Of a stretch of 64,000 nucleotides of DNA, positions 17,888 through 27,316 are shown in pieces (position 1 is the stretch's first letter; each line of letters begins with the position of its first letter). The stretch spans positions 434,001 through 498,000 of the forward strand of contig JBFWNV010000001.1 of the NCBI GenBank assembly GCA_050250875.1, given 5' to 3'. The translations under genes and the position numbers were made by a program. Below the pieces are notes generated by a model. It searched no databases and was not told the origin of the DNA. It saw only the letters and a program-made list of their open reading frames with translations. The DNA is from CAWAYR01 sp050250875 (GTDB taxonomy: Bacteria; Acidobacteriota; Vicinamibacteria; Vicinamibacterales; UBA2999).

Positions 17888-18079
17888 ATGGCGAAGCGGT
17901 GTGAAATCTGCGACAAGGGCCCGGTCGTCGGCCGCACGGTGTCCCATGCCCACAACGTCGGGCCGCGCCGCTTCGAGCCGAACCTGCAGACGGTGCGCGC
18001 GGTCGTGAACGGCGCCACCCGGCGGATCCGCGTCTGCACGCGCTGCATCCGCTCGAAGAAGGTCGTCAAGGCCGCCTGA
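17888..18079 (+). CDS. rpmB: 50S ribosomal protein L28
   Basis: A 63-residue ribosomal protein starting MAKRCEICDKGPVVGRTVSHAHN. It is the zinc-binding (C+) version, with a CEIC pair near the N-terminus and a CTRC pair near the C-terminus, so it may be replaced by a C-minus paralogue under zinc shortage if the genome has one. The family core RRFEPNLQTVRA is clear. The region upstream carries a purine-rich GAGGAAT stretch. It is followed two bases later by ridA, so the two genes are probably cotranscribed. Confidence 0.97.
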   Translation: MAKRCEICDKGPVVGRTVSHAHNVGPRRFEPNLQTVRAVVNGATRRIRVCTRCIRSKKVVKAA

Positions 18080-18081
18080 CC

Positions 18082-18480
18082 ATGACCGCTGGGCGCCACG
18101 GCGGCCGTGAGGCAGTGACGCCGGCGGGCGCCGCTCCCGCCATCGGCCCGTACTCCGCCGCCCTGCGCGCCGGCCAGTTCCTGTTCCTCTCCGGCCAGAT
18201 TCCCCTCGACGCCACCGGGACGATCGTCGCCGGCGGCATCCGCGAACAGACGACGCAGGTGCTCGCGAACATGCGCGAGCTGCTGGCCGCCGGCGGTGCC
18301 GGCTTCGCGCAGGTGGTCAAGACCACGATCTACCTGGCCGACATGGCCGACTTCGCCGTGGTCAACGAGATCTACGCCACCTGCTTCTCGGCGCCCTACC
18401 CGGCCCGCGCCACCGTGCAGGTGGCCCGCCTGCCGCGTGACGTCCGCGTCGAGATCGACGCGATCGCCGTCGTCGACTGA
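18082..18480 (+). CDS. ridA: RidA-family enamine/imine deaminase
   Basis: A 132-residue RidA (YjgF/YER057c/UK114) protein, which hydrolyses reactive 2-aminoacrylate-type enamines released by PLP enzymes. Signature segments are AIGPYSAALRAGQFLFLSGQ, LLAAGGAGFAQVVKTTIYL and ARATVQVARLPRDVRVEIDA, which includes the conserved Arg that anchors the substrate carboxylate. The protein forms trimers in the family. It is about ten residues longer than usual at the N-terminus; the ATG at 18082 directly follows the rpmB stop. It is convergent with rel, ending 12 bp away. Confidence 0.93.
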   Translation: MTAGRHGGREAVTPAGAAPAIGPYSAALRAGQFLFLSGQIPLDATGTIVAGGIREQTTQVLANMRELLAAGGAGFAQVVKTTIYLADMADFAVVNEIYATCFSAPYPARATVQVARLPRDVRVEIDAIAVVD

Positions 18481-18492
18481 CGGGCGGCCAGT

Positions 18493-20664
18493 CTAGGCCC
18501 GTTCGCGGGTCACCGCCCGCTCGACGTCGAGCACGCCGTCGACCCGGCGCAGCGACTTGATCACCTTCTCGAGGTGCTTCACGTCCTTGATCTCGACGGT
18601 CATGTCGATGCGGGCGTGGGTGTCGGCGCCGGTGGTCGCCTCGAGGCTGAGGATGTTGGTGTTGATATCGGCGATGCTCGCCGACAACTGGGCCAGCATG
18701 CCCTTGCGGTCTTCCACCTGCATGGTGAGTCGCACGGTGTAAGGCGCCGGGTCGCCGCCCTGGTCCCACTCGACGTCGATCCGCCGCTCCGGGTCGTAGA
18801 GCAGGTTGACGACGTTGGAACACGTCGCCGCGTGCACCGACACGCCCTTGCCGCGGGTGATGTAGCCGACGATGCGCTCGCCGCGGATCGGGTTGCAGCA
18901 GCGGGCCCGCACCACCATCAGGTCGTCGGCGCCGTTGACGGTGATGCGGTCGGCGGTGCCGCCCGGCAGCAGCACGCGCTTGACCGCCGACACCACCGGG
19001 TGGTCGGGGGCCTTTTCCTTCAGCTGTCCCGCCGGCACCAGCGCGTCGAGCACCTGGCGGGCGCCGATCTTGCCGTACCCGATCTGCGCCAGCAGGTCGT
19101 CAGCCTTGGGCAGGCCGAAGCCCTCGGCCGCCTTCTTGAGGACCTCGGCCTCGACCATCACCTTGCTCAGGTCGAAGCGCCTGGCCTCCTTGTCGAGCAG
19201 CTTGCGGCCGACGTCGATCGCCCGGTTCTTCTCCTCGGTCTGGATCAGCTGGCGGATCTTGCTGCGCGCCCGTGACGTGCGCACGAAGCTCAGCCAGTCG
19301 CGGCTCGGCCGATGGGCGGGATTGGTGACGATCTCGACGATGTCGCCGTTCTTGAGCTTCGAGCGCAGCGGCACCATCCGGCCGTTGACCCGCGCGCCGA
19401 CGCAGCGGTGGCCGACGTCGGTGTGGATGGCGTAGGCGAAGTCGATCGGCGTGGCGCCGTCGGGCAGCACCTTGACCTGGCCGCGCGGGGTGAAGGCGTA
19501 GACCTCGTCGGCGTAGAGGTCGATCTTCAGGTTGGCCATGAACTCCTGGGAGTCGCGGACCTCCTGGTGCGACTCCAGCAGCTGGCGCATCCACTGGAAA
19601 TACTGCTCGTCGCGGGCGGCGCCGACCCGGCCCTCCTTGTACTTCCAGTGGGCGGCGATGCCCTCCTCGGCCCGGTGGTGCATGTCCTCGGTGCGGATCT
19701 GCACCTCGAACGGAATCCCGCGCTCGCTGATCACCGACGTGTGCAGCGACTGGTAGCCGTTGGGCCGCGGCATGGCGATGAAGTCCTTGATGCGCCCGGG
19801 GACCGGCGACCAGGTCTGGTGGATGATGCCCAGCGCCGCGTAACAGTCCTTCACCGACGGCATCACCAGCCGCACCGCCACGAAGTCGTACACCTGGTCG
19901 AGCTCGATCTTCTGCCGCCGCAGCTTGAGCCAGATGCTGTAGAGGCGCTTGATGCGGCCGTCGACGGTCACCACCGGCACGTGCGCCGCGTCGAGCTTGG
20001 CGCGTATCTCGGCGGTGAGCGCGTCGATCACGCCCTCGGTCGCCTGGCGCTTGGCCTCGACACGCGCCTTGAGCGACTGGTAGGCGGCCGGCTCCAGGTG
20101 CATGAACGCCAGTTCCTCGAGCTCGTTCTTGACCTTGCTCATGCCGAGCCGGTTGGCGATCGGCGCGTAGATGTCCAGCGTCTCCTGGGCGGTGCGGGCG
20201 CGGCGGTCCTCCGGGACGAACTGGAGGGTGCGCATGTTGTGGAGGCGGTCGGCGAGCTTGACGAAGATGACGCGGATGTCGTCGACCATCGCCAGCAGCA
20301 TCTTGCGGAAGTTCTCGGCCTGGCGCTCCTCGCTCGAGGAGAAGGGGATGGCGCTGATCTTGGTCACCCCCTCGACGATGTGGGCGACGTCGGCCCCGAA
20401 CAGCTCCCGGATCCGCTCGACCGTGGTCAGGGTGTCCTCGACGACGTCGTGGAGCAGCCCGGCCGCCACGCAGACGACGTCGAGCCGCTGGTCGGCAAGG
20501 ATGTCCGAAACCTCAAGCGGGTGAATGAGATACGGCTCCCCGGAATGGCGTACCTGGCCCTTGTGCTCCAGGGCCGAGAACACATAGGCCCTGCGGAGCA
20601 GCTCCAGGTCCGCCTCCGGGCTGTAGGCGCGGACCTTCCCCAGAAGGTCTTCGAATCGGATCAT
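18493..20664 (-). CDS. rel: Bifunctional (p)ppGpp synthetase/hydrolase Rel
   Basis: A 723-residue RelA/SpoT homologue. The N-terminal HD hydrolase domain is intact (SGEPYLIHPLEV and GLLHDVVEDT, about 40-85). The synthetase domain (about 240-350) includes PGRIKDFIAMPRPNGYQSLHT; its RxKD form is the one found in bifunctional enzymes rather than the ExDD of RelA. TGS (about 390-455, VYAFTPRGQVKVLPDGATPIDFAY split over the domain), a CC/zinc-finger-like domain (VRARCCNPIRGERIVGY) and a C-terminal ACT domain (about 650-720) follow. It makes and degrades the alarmone at the ribosome. The ATG is at 20664. It probably acts with the DksA-like protein encoded nearby. Confidence 0.96.
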   Translation of the reverse strand: MIRFEDLLGKVRAYSPEADLELLRRAYVFSALEHKGQVRHSGEPYLIHPLEVSDILADQRLDVVCVAAGLLHDVVEDTLTTVERIRELFGADVAHIVEGVTKISAIPFSSSEERQAENFRKMLLAMVDDIRVIFVKLADRLHNMRTLQFVPEDRRARTAQETLDIYAPIANRLGMSKVKNELEELAFMHLEPAAYQSLKARVEAKRQATEGVIDALTAEIRAKLDAAHVPVVTVDGRIKRLYSIWLKLRRQKIELDQVYDFVAVRLVMPSVKDCYAALGIIHQTWSPVPGRIKDFIAMPRPNGYQSLHTSVISERGIPFEVQIRTEDMHHRAEEGIAAHWKYKEGRVGAARDEQYFQWMRQLLESHQEVRDSQEFMANLKIDLYADEVYAFTPRGQVKVLPDGATPIDFAYAIHTDVGHRCVGARVNGRMVPLRSKLKNGDIVEIVTNPAHRPSRDWLSFVRTSRARSKIRQLIQTEEKNRAIDVGRKLLDKEARRFDLSKVMVEAEVLKKAAEGFGLPKADDLLAQIGYGKIGARQVLDALVPAGQLKEKAPDHPVVSAVKRVLLPGGTADRITVNGADDLMVVRARCCNPIRGERIVGYITRGKGVSVHAATCSNVVNLLYDPERRIDVEWDQGGDPAPYTVRLTMQVEDRKGMLAQLSASIADINTNILSLEATTGADTHARIDMTVEIKDVKHLEKVIKSLRRVDGVLDVERAVTRERA

Positions 20665-20744
20665 GGCCGCGCGGGAAGAATCGGTGTCTAAAGGGGTAGA
20701 GACACCCGTCCCCCGATTCTAGCAGGGCGGGCGGCCGGCCGGGC

Positions 20745-20774
20745 TTGCGGGGGCTCGGCGCTAGTGGCTATACT
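20745..20774 (+). promoter_or_regulatory. Sigma70-type promoter of the TPR lipoprotein gene
   Basis: TTGCGG (20745-20750), an 18-bp spacer and TATACT (20769-20774) lie 38 bases upstream of the ATG at 20813, which has a GAGGGGG ribosome site. Confidence 0.65.
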
Positions 20775-20812
20775 CCCGCACTCGGCGCACCAACGGTTTT
20801 GAGGGGGAAACG

Positions 20813-21757
20813 ATGAAGCTCCGGTCTTCGATGGCGGGTGTGGCCCTGGCGGCGGCCCTGGGCGTGGCGGTTGCCGGCTGCGGTCAGGTCAACCAGGTGC
20901 GCGCTCAGAAGGCGTTCAAGGACGCCAACAAGCTCTACGCGGCCAGCGACTGGCGGGCGGCGGCGGCGAAGTACGAGGAAGCACTGGCGTTGTTTCCCGA
21001 GAACGCCTACAGCTACTTCTTCCTGGCCAATTCGCTCGACAACCTGTATCGCCCGACGCGCGCCGGCGAGCCGGAAAACGACGCACTGCTGACCAAGGCG
21101 ATCGACAACTACAAGCTCGCCGCGGAGAACATCCAGGATCCGCTGTGGAAGCGCCGGTCGCTGGAGTTCCTGGTCGCCGCCTACGGCCCCGACAAGCTGA
21201 ACGACCCGACCCAGGCCGAGCCGATCGTCAAGCAGATGATCGACCTCGACCCGGCCGACCCGGCCAACTACTTCCAGCTCGCCAGCATCTACGAGAACTC
21301 GGGGGAATACGAGCTGGCCGAGCAGACCTTCATGAAGGCGAAGGAAGCCAAGCCGAACGACCCGAACGTCTACATGCAGCTGGCCGGCTACTACAACCGC
21401 CAGGGCGACTTCCCCAAGACCATCGAGGCGCTCGGCCAGCGCGTCGCCCTCGAGCCGAACAACCCCGAGGCCCACTACACCGTCTCGACCTACTACTGGG
21501 ACAAGGCTTACCGCGACTTCCGGCTGAAGGACGCCGAGAAGCTCGACATGGTGTTGAAGGGCATCGAGTCGGTCGACAAGGCGATCGCCATCAAGGACGA
21601 CTACATGGAGGCCATCGCCTACAAGAACCTGCTGCTCCGGCTGCAGGCGAACCTGATTCGCGACCCGGGCCGCCAGCAGGCGCTGATCCGCGAGGCCGAC
21701 CAGCTCCGCGACCGCGCCGAGCAGATGCGCAAGGCCAAGAACACCAGCGCCAGCTAG
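20813..21757 (+). CDS. Tetratricopeptide-repeat lipoprotein
   Basis: A 314-residue secreted lipoprotein. The signal peptide MKLRSSMAGVALAAALGVAVAGC ends in a good lipobox (VAGC, Cys about residue 23), a target for the Lgt and LspA encoded upstream. The mature part consists of TPR units, for example AFKDANKLYAASDWRAAAAKYEEAL, LASIYENSGEYELAEQTFMKAKE and LAGYYNRQGDFPKTIEALGQR, up to about residue 230, followed by a charged helical tail. TPR lipoproteins act as periplasmic scaffolds; the partner is unknown. It has its own promoter and a strong terminator follows, so it is probably monocistronic. Confidence 0.9.
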   Translation: MKLRSSMAGVALAAALGVAVAGCGQVNQVRAQKAFKDANKLYAASDWRAAAAKYEEALALFPENAYSYFFLANSLDNLYRPTRAGEPENDALLTKAIDNYKLAAENIQDPLWKRRSLEFLVAAYGPDKLNDPTQAEPIVKQMIDLDPADPANYFQLASIYENSGEYELAEQTFMKAKEAKPNDPNVYMQLAGYYNRQGDFPKTIEALGQRVALEPNNPEAHYTVSTYYWDKAYRDFRLKDAEKLDMVLKGIESVDKAIAIKDDYMEAIAYKNLLLRLQANLIRDPGRQQALIREADQLRDRAEQMRKAKNTSAS

Positions 21758-21802
21758 CCGAGGCGCACCGCGCCGGCGACTGCGCCGATATCGCACCCCT
21801 CC

Positions 21803-21844
21803 GGGCCGTTTCGCTTCCAGGGCGAAACGGCCCGAAGCTTTTTT
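21803..21844 (+). terminator. Rho-independent terminator after the TPR lipoprotein gene
   Basis: GGGCCGTTTCGC (21803-21814) pairs perfectly with 21822-21833, with a 7-base loop, and is followed by GAAGC and a T6 run (21839-21844). Confidence 0.93.
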
Positions 21845-21925
21845 CGGCGTCGTGACGCCGCCGTCGTAGCCATGGGACTAGAATCGTGCGTGCCTAATGT
21901 TCGGATCCCGCCTGGAGAGATGGCA

Positions 21926-24900
21926 ATGATGCAGTGGACTCGTCTGATGGCCCTGGTCGCGATTCTCACGGCGATCCTCGGCCCTGTTCCCGCCCTGGCG
22001 CAAGGCGTGACGACCGGTTCGATGAGCGGCGTGGTCACCGATCAGCAGACCGCGCCGGTGGCCGGCGCGAGCGTCATCGCAATCCACCTGCCCTCGGGCA
22101 CCACCTACGAGACGACGACGCGTGCCGATGGCCGCTTCCTCATCCCGGGCATGCGCCTCGGCGGCCCCTACTCCGTCACCGTGTCCTATCAGGGTGCGGG
22201 CACGGCGTTCGAACCCACCACGGTCGACGACGCCGTGGTGAACCTGGGCGTGTCCACCGACCTGCCGATCACCGTCCGCCAGATCGCCGTGGCCGAGACC
22301 GTCACGGTCACCGCGTCGTCGTCCGAGGTGTTCAGCTCGACCCGCACGGGCGCGGCGACCGTCATCACCAGGGCCGACGTCGCGACGCTGCCGACAGTCT
22401 CGGCGCGCATCAGCGACATCACCCGTCTGACCCCGCAGGCGAGCGGCAGTTCGTTCGCCGGTCAGGACAACCGCCTCAACAACATCACGGTCGATGGGTC
22501 CTACTTCAACAACTCGTTCGGCCTCGGCGGCGAGCCGGGCGCCCGCACCAACGTGGCACCCATCTCGCTCGAGTCGCTCGAACAGGTGCAGGTCAGCGTG
22601 GCCCCGTACGACGTCCGTCAGGGCAGCTTCATCGGCGCCGCCGTGAACACCGTGACGCGCAGCGGCACCAACACGCTGTCGGCGTCGGTCTACCACCGCA
22701 TGCGCAACGACGGCTGGGTGGGCACCGAGGCGGCCGGGAACACCGTGAACCCCGGCACCTTCACCTTCCGCAACACCGGCGGCTGGGCGGGCGGACCGAT
22801 CGTCAAGAACCGGCTGTTCGCCTTCGGCACCTACGAGAACGAGGAAGACAAGCGCCCCCTGAACACGTTCCTGCCGAACGCCGGCGGCCAGCCCGTCGGC
22901 GGCAGCATCACCCGCGTGCTGGCGTCGGATCTCGACGCGCTCGCCTCGTTCCTGAAAGGCCGCTTGAACTACGACCCGGGCTCGTATCTCGACCTCCAGG
23001 ACCCGACGCCCGCGAAGCGCTACCTGCTGAGGACCGACTTCAACCTGACGAACAGCAACAAAATCAGCTTCCGCTACAACCAGCTCGACTCCAGTTCGAG
23101 CAACTACCCCAGCAGCTCCTCGTCGGCCGGCATCGGACGTCCCACGTTCACGACCAACCACCTGGCCTTCAGCGGGAGCACCTACGACATCCTCGAGAAC
23201 ATCAAGTCGGGCATCGGCGAGTGGAACACCCTGCTCGGCGGCAGCATGGCCAACAACCTGATCGTCGGCTACACTTCCAACGACGAGAGCCGCGGCAACA
23301 TCGGCGAGCTCTTCCCGTACGTCGACATCCTGCAGGACGGCATCGCCTACGCGACGTTCGGCTCCGAGGCCTTCAGCGTGCAGAACGAGCTGCGTTACAA
23401 GACCTTCCAGCTCCAGGACAGCTTCACGAAGTTCAGCGACAACCACACCATCACGGTCGGGATCTCGGCGCAGCGCTATCACTCCGACAACGTGTTCTGG
23501 AGCTGCTGCCCGCAGAGCAGTTACGCCTACAACTCGCTGGCCGACTTCTACACCGACGCCAACGACTTCCTGGCCAACCCCAACCGCACGGTGTCGCCGG
23601 TGTCGCTGCGCTTCTTCAAGGTCCGCTACTCGAACGTGCCCGGTCTCGACAAGCCGCTCCAGCAGCTGACCGTCTGGTACAACGGCGCCTACGCCCAGGA
23701 CGAGTGGCGCCCGCGGTCGGATCTGACGATCACCGCCGGCGTGCGGGCCGATGTCTCGCTGTTCGACGACACCGCGTACCAGAACGCCAAGGCCGACGCG
23801 CTGACGTTCCGGAGCCCGAGCGGCGGGCCGATCCAGTTCGAGACCGGGAAGCTGCCGGCGACGAAGATCCTGTGGTCGCCGCGCGCGGCGATGAACTGGG
23901 ACGTGGGCGGACAGCAGCGCACGCAGGTGCGTGTCGGCACCGGCCTGTTCACGGGCCCGCCGCTGTATGTCTGGATCTCCAATCAGCTGGGCAACTCGGG
24001 CGTGCTGCTCGGCGAGATCGTCGCGCAGAACACCACCGCGTTCCCGTTCAACCCCGACCCCAGCCGCTACAAGCCCACCAACGTCACCGGCCAAGGCGCG
24101 GCGAGCTTCGAGCTCAACGTCACGGATCCCGACTTCAGGTTCCCCCAGGTGTGGCGCACCAACCTCGCCGTCGATCACAAGCTGCCGGGCGGCGTCATCG
24201 GGACGGTGGAGTACCTCTACAACAAGGACATCAACGGGACCGCGTACTACAACGCGAACCTGCCGGCGCCGCAGACGGCCTACACCGGCGTCGACAACCG
24301 TCCACGGTGGACGGCGAACCGCATCAACAACACGACGCCGAACGTCATCACCAATGCGATCATCCTGACCAACCAGGGGTTCGGCAGGTCCTGGAACATC
24401 TCGACCAGCCTGTCCAAGGCGGCACGCGGCCTGACCCTGCGCGGCGCCTACAGCTACGGCCAGTCGAGAAACGCCATCGACGCCGGGTCGACCGCGTTCT
24501 CCTCGTTCGCCAACAACCAGCACAGCGCCGACCCGAACAACCCCGGGCTCGGACGCTCCGGCTACACCCAGGGACACCGGGTGTTCCTCAACGCCTCCTA
24601 CTCGAAGGAGTACTTCTCGTTCGGTTCGACGTCGGTGTCGGTGTTCTGGGAAGCCAGACCCTCGAACCAGAACTTCGCCAATGTCGCCAGCTACGTGTTC
24701 AACGGCGACATGAACGGCGACGGCGCGGCCGGAAACGACCTGATCTACATCCCGCGCGACGCCGCGGAGATGAACTTCGTGCCGTTCACGACGGGCGGCC
24801 GCACGTTCACGGCCGCCGACCAGGCGGCCGCCTTCGAAGCCTACATCCAGCAGGATCCTTACCTGAAGAACCACCGCGGCGAGTACGCCAAGCGTGGCGG

Positions 24901-25240
24901 ACTCAATATGGCGATGTTCAACCGGATGGACCTGAGCCTCGTCCAGGACGTCTTCAAGAACATCGGCGGCAAACGGAACGCCGCTCAGTTCCGCCTCGAC
25001 ATCGCCAACTTCAGCAACCTGCTGAACCGCGACTGGGGCGTGTCCAAGCGCCTGGTCCTGCCCACCACCGGCGCCAACGGCGCGCAGATCCTCACCAACG
25101 CCGCGGCCGATGCCCAGGGCCGCGTGAGCTACCGCCTGGCCGTGGTCAACAACGAACTCGTCAGGAGCACCTTCCAGGGCAACACGGCGCTGGGCGACGT
25201 CTACCAGATCATGTTGAGCTTCCGCTACTCGTTCAACTGA
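21926..25240 (+). CDS. TonB-dependent receptor, Oar-like, with carboxypeptidase-regulatory domain
   Basis: A roughly 1104-residue outer-membrane receptor. A signal peptide (LMALVAILTAILGPVPALAQ) precedes an N-terminal carboxypeptidase-regulatory-like beta sandwich (GSMSGVVTDQQTAPVAGASV, about 30-110), then a plug domain (FSSTRTGAATVITRADVATLP; LNNITVDGSYFNNSFGLGGE) and a very long beta barrel ending in an aromatic residue (FRYSFN). This is the OmpA-related Oar type common in Acidobacteria and Bacteroidota, probably importing large substrates such as glycans or peptides; the ligand is unknown. Of several clustered ATGs, 21926 is preferred because GGAG lies 8 bases upstream. It should be energised by a TonB-ExbBD system such as the one encoded at 27.3-29.8 kb. 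Confidence 0.93.
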   Translation: MMQWTRLMALVAILTAILGPVPALAQGVTTGSMSGVVTDQQTAPVAGASVIAIHLPSGTTYETTTRADGRFLIPGMRLGGPYSVTVSYQGAGTAFEPTTVDDAVVNLGVSTDLPITVRQIAVAETVTVTASSSEVFSSTRTGAATVITRADVATLPTVSARISDITRLTPQASGSSFAGQDNRLNNITVDGSYFNNSFGLGGEPGARTNVAPISLESLEQVQVSVAPYDVRQGSFIGAAVNTVTRSGTNTLSASVYHRMRNDGWVGTEAAGNTVNPGTFTFRNTGGWAGGPIVKNRLFAFGTYENEEDKRPLNTFLPNAGGQPVGGSITRVLASDLDALASFLKGRLNYDPGSYLDLQDPTPAKRYLLRTDFNLTNSNKISFRYNQLDSSSSNYPSSSSSAGIGRPTFTTNHLAFSGSTYDILENIKSGIGEWNTLLGGSMANNLIVGYTSNDESRGNIGELFPYVDILQDGIAYATFGSEAFSVQNELRYKTFQLQDSFTKFSDNHTITVGISAQRYHSDNVFWSCCPQSSYAYNSLADFYTDANDFLANPNRTVSPVSLRFFKVRYSNVPGLDKPLQQLTVWYNGAYAQDEWRPRSDLTITAGVRADVSLFDDTAYQNAKADALTFRSPSGGPIQFETGKLPATKILWSPRAAMNWDVGGQQRTQVRVGTGLFTGPPLYVWISNQLGNSGVLLGEIVAQNTTAFPFNPDPSRYKPTNVTGQGAASFELNVTDPDFRFPQVWRTNLAVDHKLPGGVIGTVEYLYNKDINGTAYYNANLPAPQTAYTGVDNRPRWTANRINNTTPNVITNAIILTNQGFGRSWNISTSLSKAARGLTLRGAYSYGQSRNAIDAGSTAFSSFANNQHSADPNNPGLGRSGYTQGHRVFLNASYSKEYFSFGSTSVSVFWEARPSNQNFANVASYVFNGDMNGDGAAGNDLIYIPRDAAEMNFVPFTTGGRTFTAADQAAAFEAYIQQDPYLKNHRGEYAKRGGLNMAMFNRMDLSLVQDVFKNIGGKRNAAQFRLDIANFSNLLNRDWGVSKRLVLPTTGANGAQILTNAAADAQGRVSYRLAVVNNELVRSTFQGNTALGDVYQIMLSFRYSFN

Positions 25241-25288
25241 CGGATCGACCCGGGCCGGGATCTCACCGGCCGGTCACCACGCGCGGCC

Positions 25289-25329
25289 ACGGCCGGGCCC
25301 GCCTCACGGCGGCCCGGCCGTTCGTCTTT
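25289..25329. terminator. Terminator hairpin between TonB receptor and TPR gene (convergent)
   Basis: A 13-bp stem with one bulged C (25290-25303 with 25308-25320) is followed by TTCGTCTTT on the plus strand. The genes converge here, so it may serve both. Confidence 0.8.
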
Positions 25330-25355
25330 ACGGGCGGCGGCTGGGCGGCGGCGAC

Positions 25356-26264
25356 TCAGCGGCAGAGCCCGGGGCTGCGCGCCAGGTCGGCCTCGGCGGC
25401 GATGACGCCGAAGGCGTTCCAGTTGGGCTCCGCCGCGATCCGCTGCAGCAAGTCGCAGGCCCGCTCCCCGTCGCCGTTGGCGCCGTAGTGCACGGCCAGG
25501 CCGTAGCCGATGGTGACCAGGCGGTTCTCGTTCTTCGTCGCCGGCGTCAGCGCCTCGAGCTCGTCGACGTCACCCCGGTAGAAACGCAGCGCCGTGTAGT
25601 ACGCCTCGTTCTCCCCCACCGTCAGCCCGGCCGTGAACGGATCCAGCAGCGCCCGCGCTTCGTCGTGGCGGCCGGCCCGGCGCAGGCTGCGATACAGCCA
25701 GTCGCTGACGGCGACGCGGTCGTTGGCGGTCGCCCGCGTCGTCGTACAGCTGCGCCAGCCGGCCGGCACCGGCCCGGCGACCGTGGCGTCGAGGCACGAT
25801 CGGTAGACCCGGGCGGCGGCCTCGTAGTCGCCGCGCAGGTACTGCGCGAGGCCAAGATGGTAGGTGACGTCGAAGCTGCTCGGCGCCAGCTTCACCGCCC
25901 GCTCGAGGTCGGCGACGGCGAGATCGAAGCGGCGGATCGAGATGTAGCGATGGCCGCGGAACCTGAGCAGCCGGACGTCGTCGGGGGCGATGGCGAGACC
26001 GCGGCCGTACAGCTCGATCGCCGCGTGGAACTGGAGTGCGGCATCGCGGGCGCGGGCGGCGGCCAGCAGCAGATCGACATTCCGGGGGTCGGCAGCCAGC
26101 GCCGCGTCGGCCCTGGCGATGGCGCCGTCGGCGTCGGCACGGGCGAACACCGGCTTGCCGAGCAGCGTCGTCAGCTCCGGCGCGGCGGCCGGCGCCTGAC
26201 CGGACAGCGGCGGCGCGGCGGCGAGCGCCAGGGTCAGGGCGAACGCGATTCGGACCAGCGGCAT
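25356..26264 (-). CDS. Secreted tetratricopeptide-repeat protein
   Basis: A 302-residue protein with a signal peptide (MPLVRIAFALTLALAAAPPLSGQ) and at least three TPR-like units, including AIARADAALAADPRNVDLLLAAARA, AIELYGRGLAIAPDDVRLLRFRG and AVADLERAVKLAPSSFDVTYHLG (about residues 45-160). The C-terminal half is helical, with further degenerate repeats. No enzymatic motif is seen; a periplasmic scaffold role is likely. The ATG at 26264 follows GGAGG by 6 bases. It is 59 bp downstream of the ureohydrolase gene on the same strand. Confidence 0.82.
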   Translation of the reverse strand: MPLVRIAFALTLALAAAPPLSGQAPAAAPELTTLLGKPVFARADADGAIARADAALAADPRNVDLLLAAARARDAALQFHAAIELYGRGLAIAPDDVRLLRFRGHRYISIRRFDLAVADLERAVKLAPSSFDVTYHLGLAQYLRGDYEAAARVYRSCLDATVAGPVPAGWRSCTTTRATANDRVAVSDWLYRSLRRAGRHDEARALLDPFTAGLTVGENEAYYTALRFYRGDVDELEALTPATKNENRLVTIGYGLAVHYGANGDGERACDLLQRIAAEPNWNAFGVIAAEADLARSPGLCR

Positions 26265-26323
26265 CGGCGACCTCCGTCCGCCGGCACGGCGGCGGCGGCC
26301 AGTATACGGGGCCCACGGCGCGG

Positions 26324-27223
26324 TCAGGTCGTCGCGACGGGCCCGTTGCGCAGCGCGACCGCGGCGAGCTCCTTGAGGAGCTTGGCCGCCACCCGGGCGG
26401 TCAGGTCGCGGACGTCGTGGCGCGGATTCAGCTCCACGACGTCGCCGCCGGCGATCGGCGCCCGCAGGCGGTGCAGCAGGGCGACGACGTCGCGGGTGCT
26501 GAGGCCGCCTGGCTCGGGGTGCGCCACGCCGGGTGCGAACGCCGGGTCGAGGGCGTCGAGGTCGAGCGACACGTAGACAGGTCCTGGCAGCGTTTCGATC
26601 GGCGCCTCGGCCCAGCGGTCCATCCCGTAGACCTCGACGCCGAAGCGGGTCGCCTGGGCCTTCAGGTGGGGCGTCTGGGTGCGGATGCCGACCTGGACGA
26701 GCCGCCCGGTCAGCCCCTCCTCCATCGCCCGGGCGAACGGGCAGGCGTGGGAGTACCGGTCCTGCTGTCCAGGGACGGGGTGCAGCCGCACGGACGCGTC
26801 CTCCGGGCGCAGCCCCGACGAAGCGCCGTCAGGCGCGGAGGCGGGGAACTCGTCGTAGAGGTCGCCGTGGGCGTCGATGTGCAGCACCGACGCCGGCGGC
26901 CGCGCCGCGAAGGCGCGCAAGGCGGGATAGGTGACCGAGTGGTCGCCGCCGAGCAGCAGCGGCACCGCCCCGGCCGCCAGGATGCCAGACACGGCGCGTT
27001 CGATCGCCGCACGGGCCAGGCCGGCGTCTTCGCCCAGCGCCACGTCGCCGCGGTCGTCCAGCGTCTCCGGCTCGATGGCCAGGCCGATCTCGGTCGAGCT
27101 GTTGGTCGATGGCGACCACAGGGCCCGCCGGATGTGCGGCGGGGCCTCGGCGGCGCCGCGCGCGAACGACGACGAGCGGTCCCAGGGCAGGCCCAGCAGG
27201 GCGAGGCAAACGGCGGCAGGCAT
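26324..27223 (-). CDS. Ureohydrolase (arginase/agmatinase) family protein
   Basis: A 299-residue manganese-dependent ureohydrolase-like enzyme. All three family signatures are present: GGDHSVTYP, VLHIDAHGDLYDEF and SLDLDALDPAFAPGVAHPEPGG, giving the complete set of His and Asp metal ligands. It could be agmatinase (agmatine to putrescine plus urea), arginase, or a guanidino-acid hydrolase; the short N-terminus and SSSTEIG-type segment do not decide. The ATG is at 27223. A hairpin terminator after exbD separates it from the TonB operon, so it probably has its own promoter or depends on read-through. Confidence 0.88.
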   Translation of the reverse strand: MPAAVCLALLGLPWDRSSSFARGAAEAPPHIRRALWSPSTNSSTEIGLAIEPETLDDRGDVALGEDAGLARAAIERAVSGILAAGAVPLLLGGDHSVTYPALRAFAARPPASVLHIDAHGDLYDEFPASAPDGASSGLRPEDASVRLHPVPGQQDRYSHACPFARAMEEGLTGRLVQVGIRTQTPHLKAQATRFGVEVYGMDRWAEAPIETLPGPVYVSLDLDALDPAFAPGVAHPEPGGLSTRDVVALLHRLRAPIAGGDVVELNPRHDVRDLTARVAAKLLKELAAVALRNGPVATT

Positions 27224-27257
27224 GCGGCAGGGGCCCGGCGGCGGCCGGCGCGGGCCA

Positions 27258-27289
27258 GAAAAACATCGGGCCGTCCCGGAGGACGGCCC
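27258..27289 (-). terminator. Terminator after the exbD pair
   Basis: On the minus strand GGGCCGTCC (27281-27289) pairs perfectly with 27268-27276 around a 4-base loop, and is followed by GATG and a T5 run (27259-27263). It closes the tonB-exbB-exbD-exbD operon. Confidence 0.85.
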
Positions 27290-27316
27290 GCGGAAACACG
27301 ATGGAACGGACGGGGG

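Noticed and set aside
21872..21925. An earlier in-frame ATG for the TonB-dependent receptor
   Set aside because: It would put 18 non-hydrophobic residues before a good signal peptide and has no ribosome site; ATG 21926 has GGAG at 8 bases.
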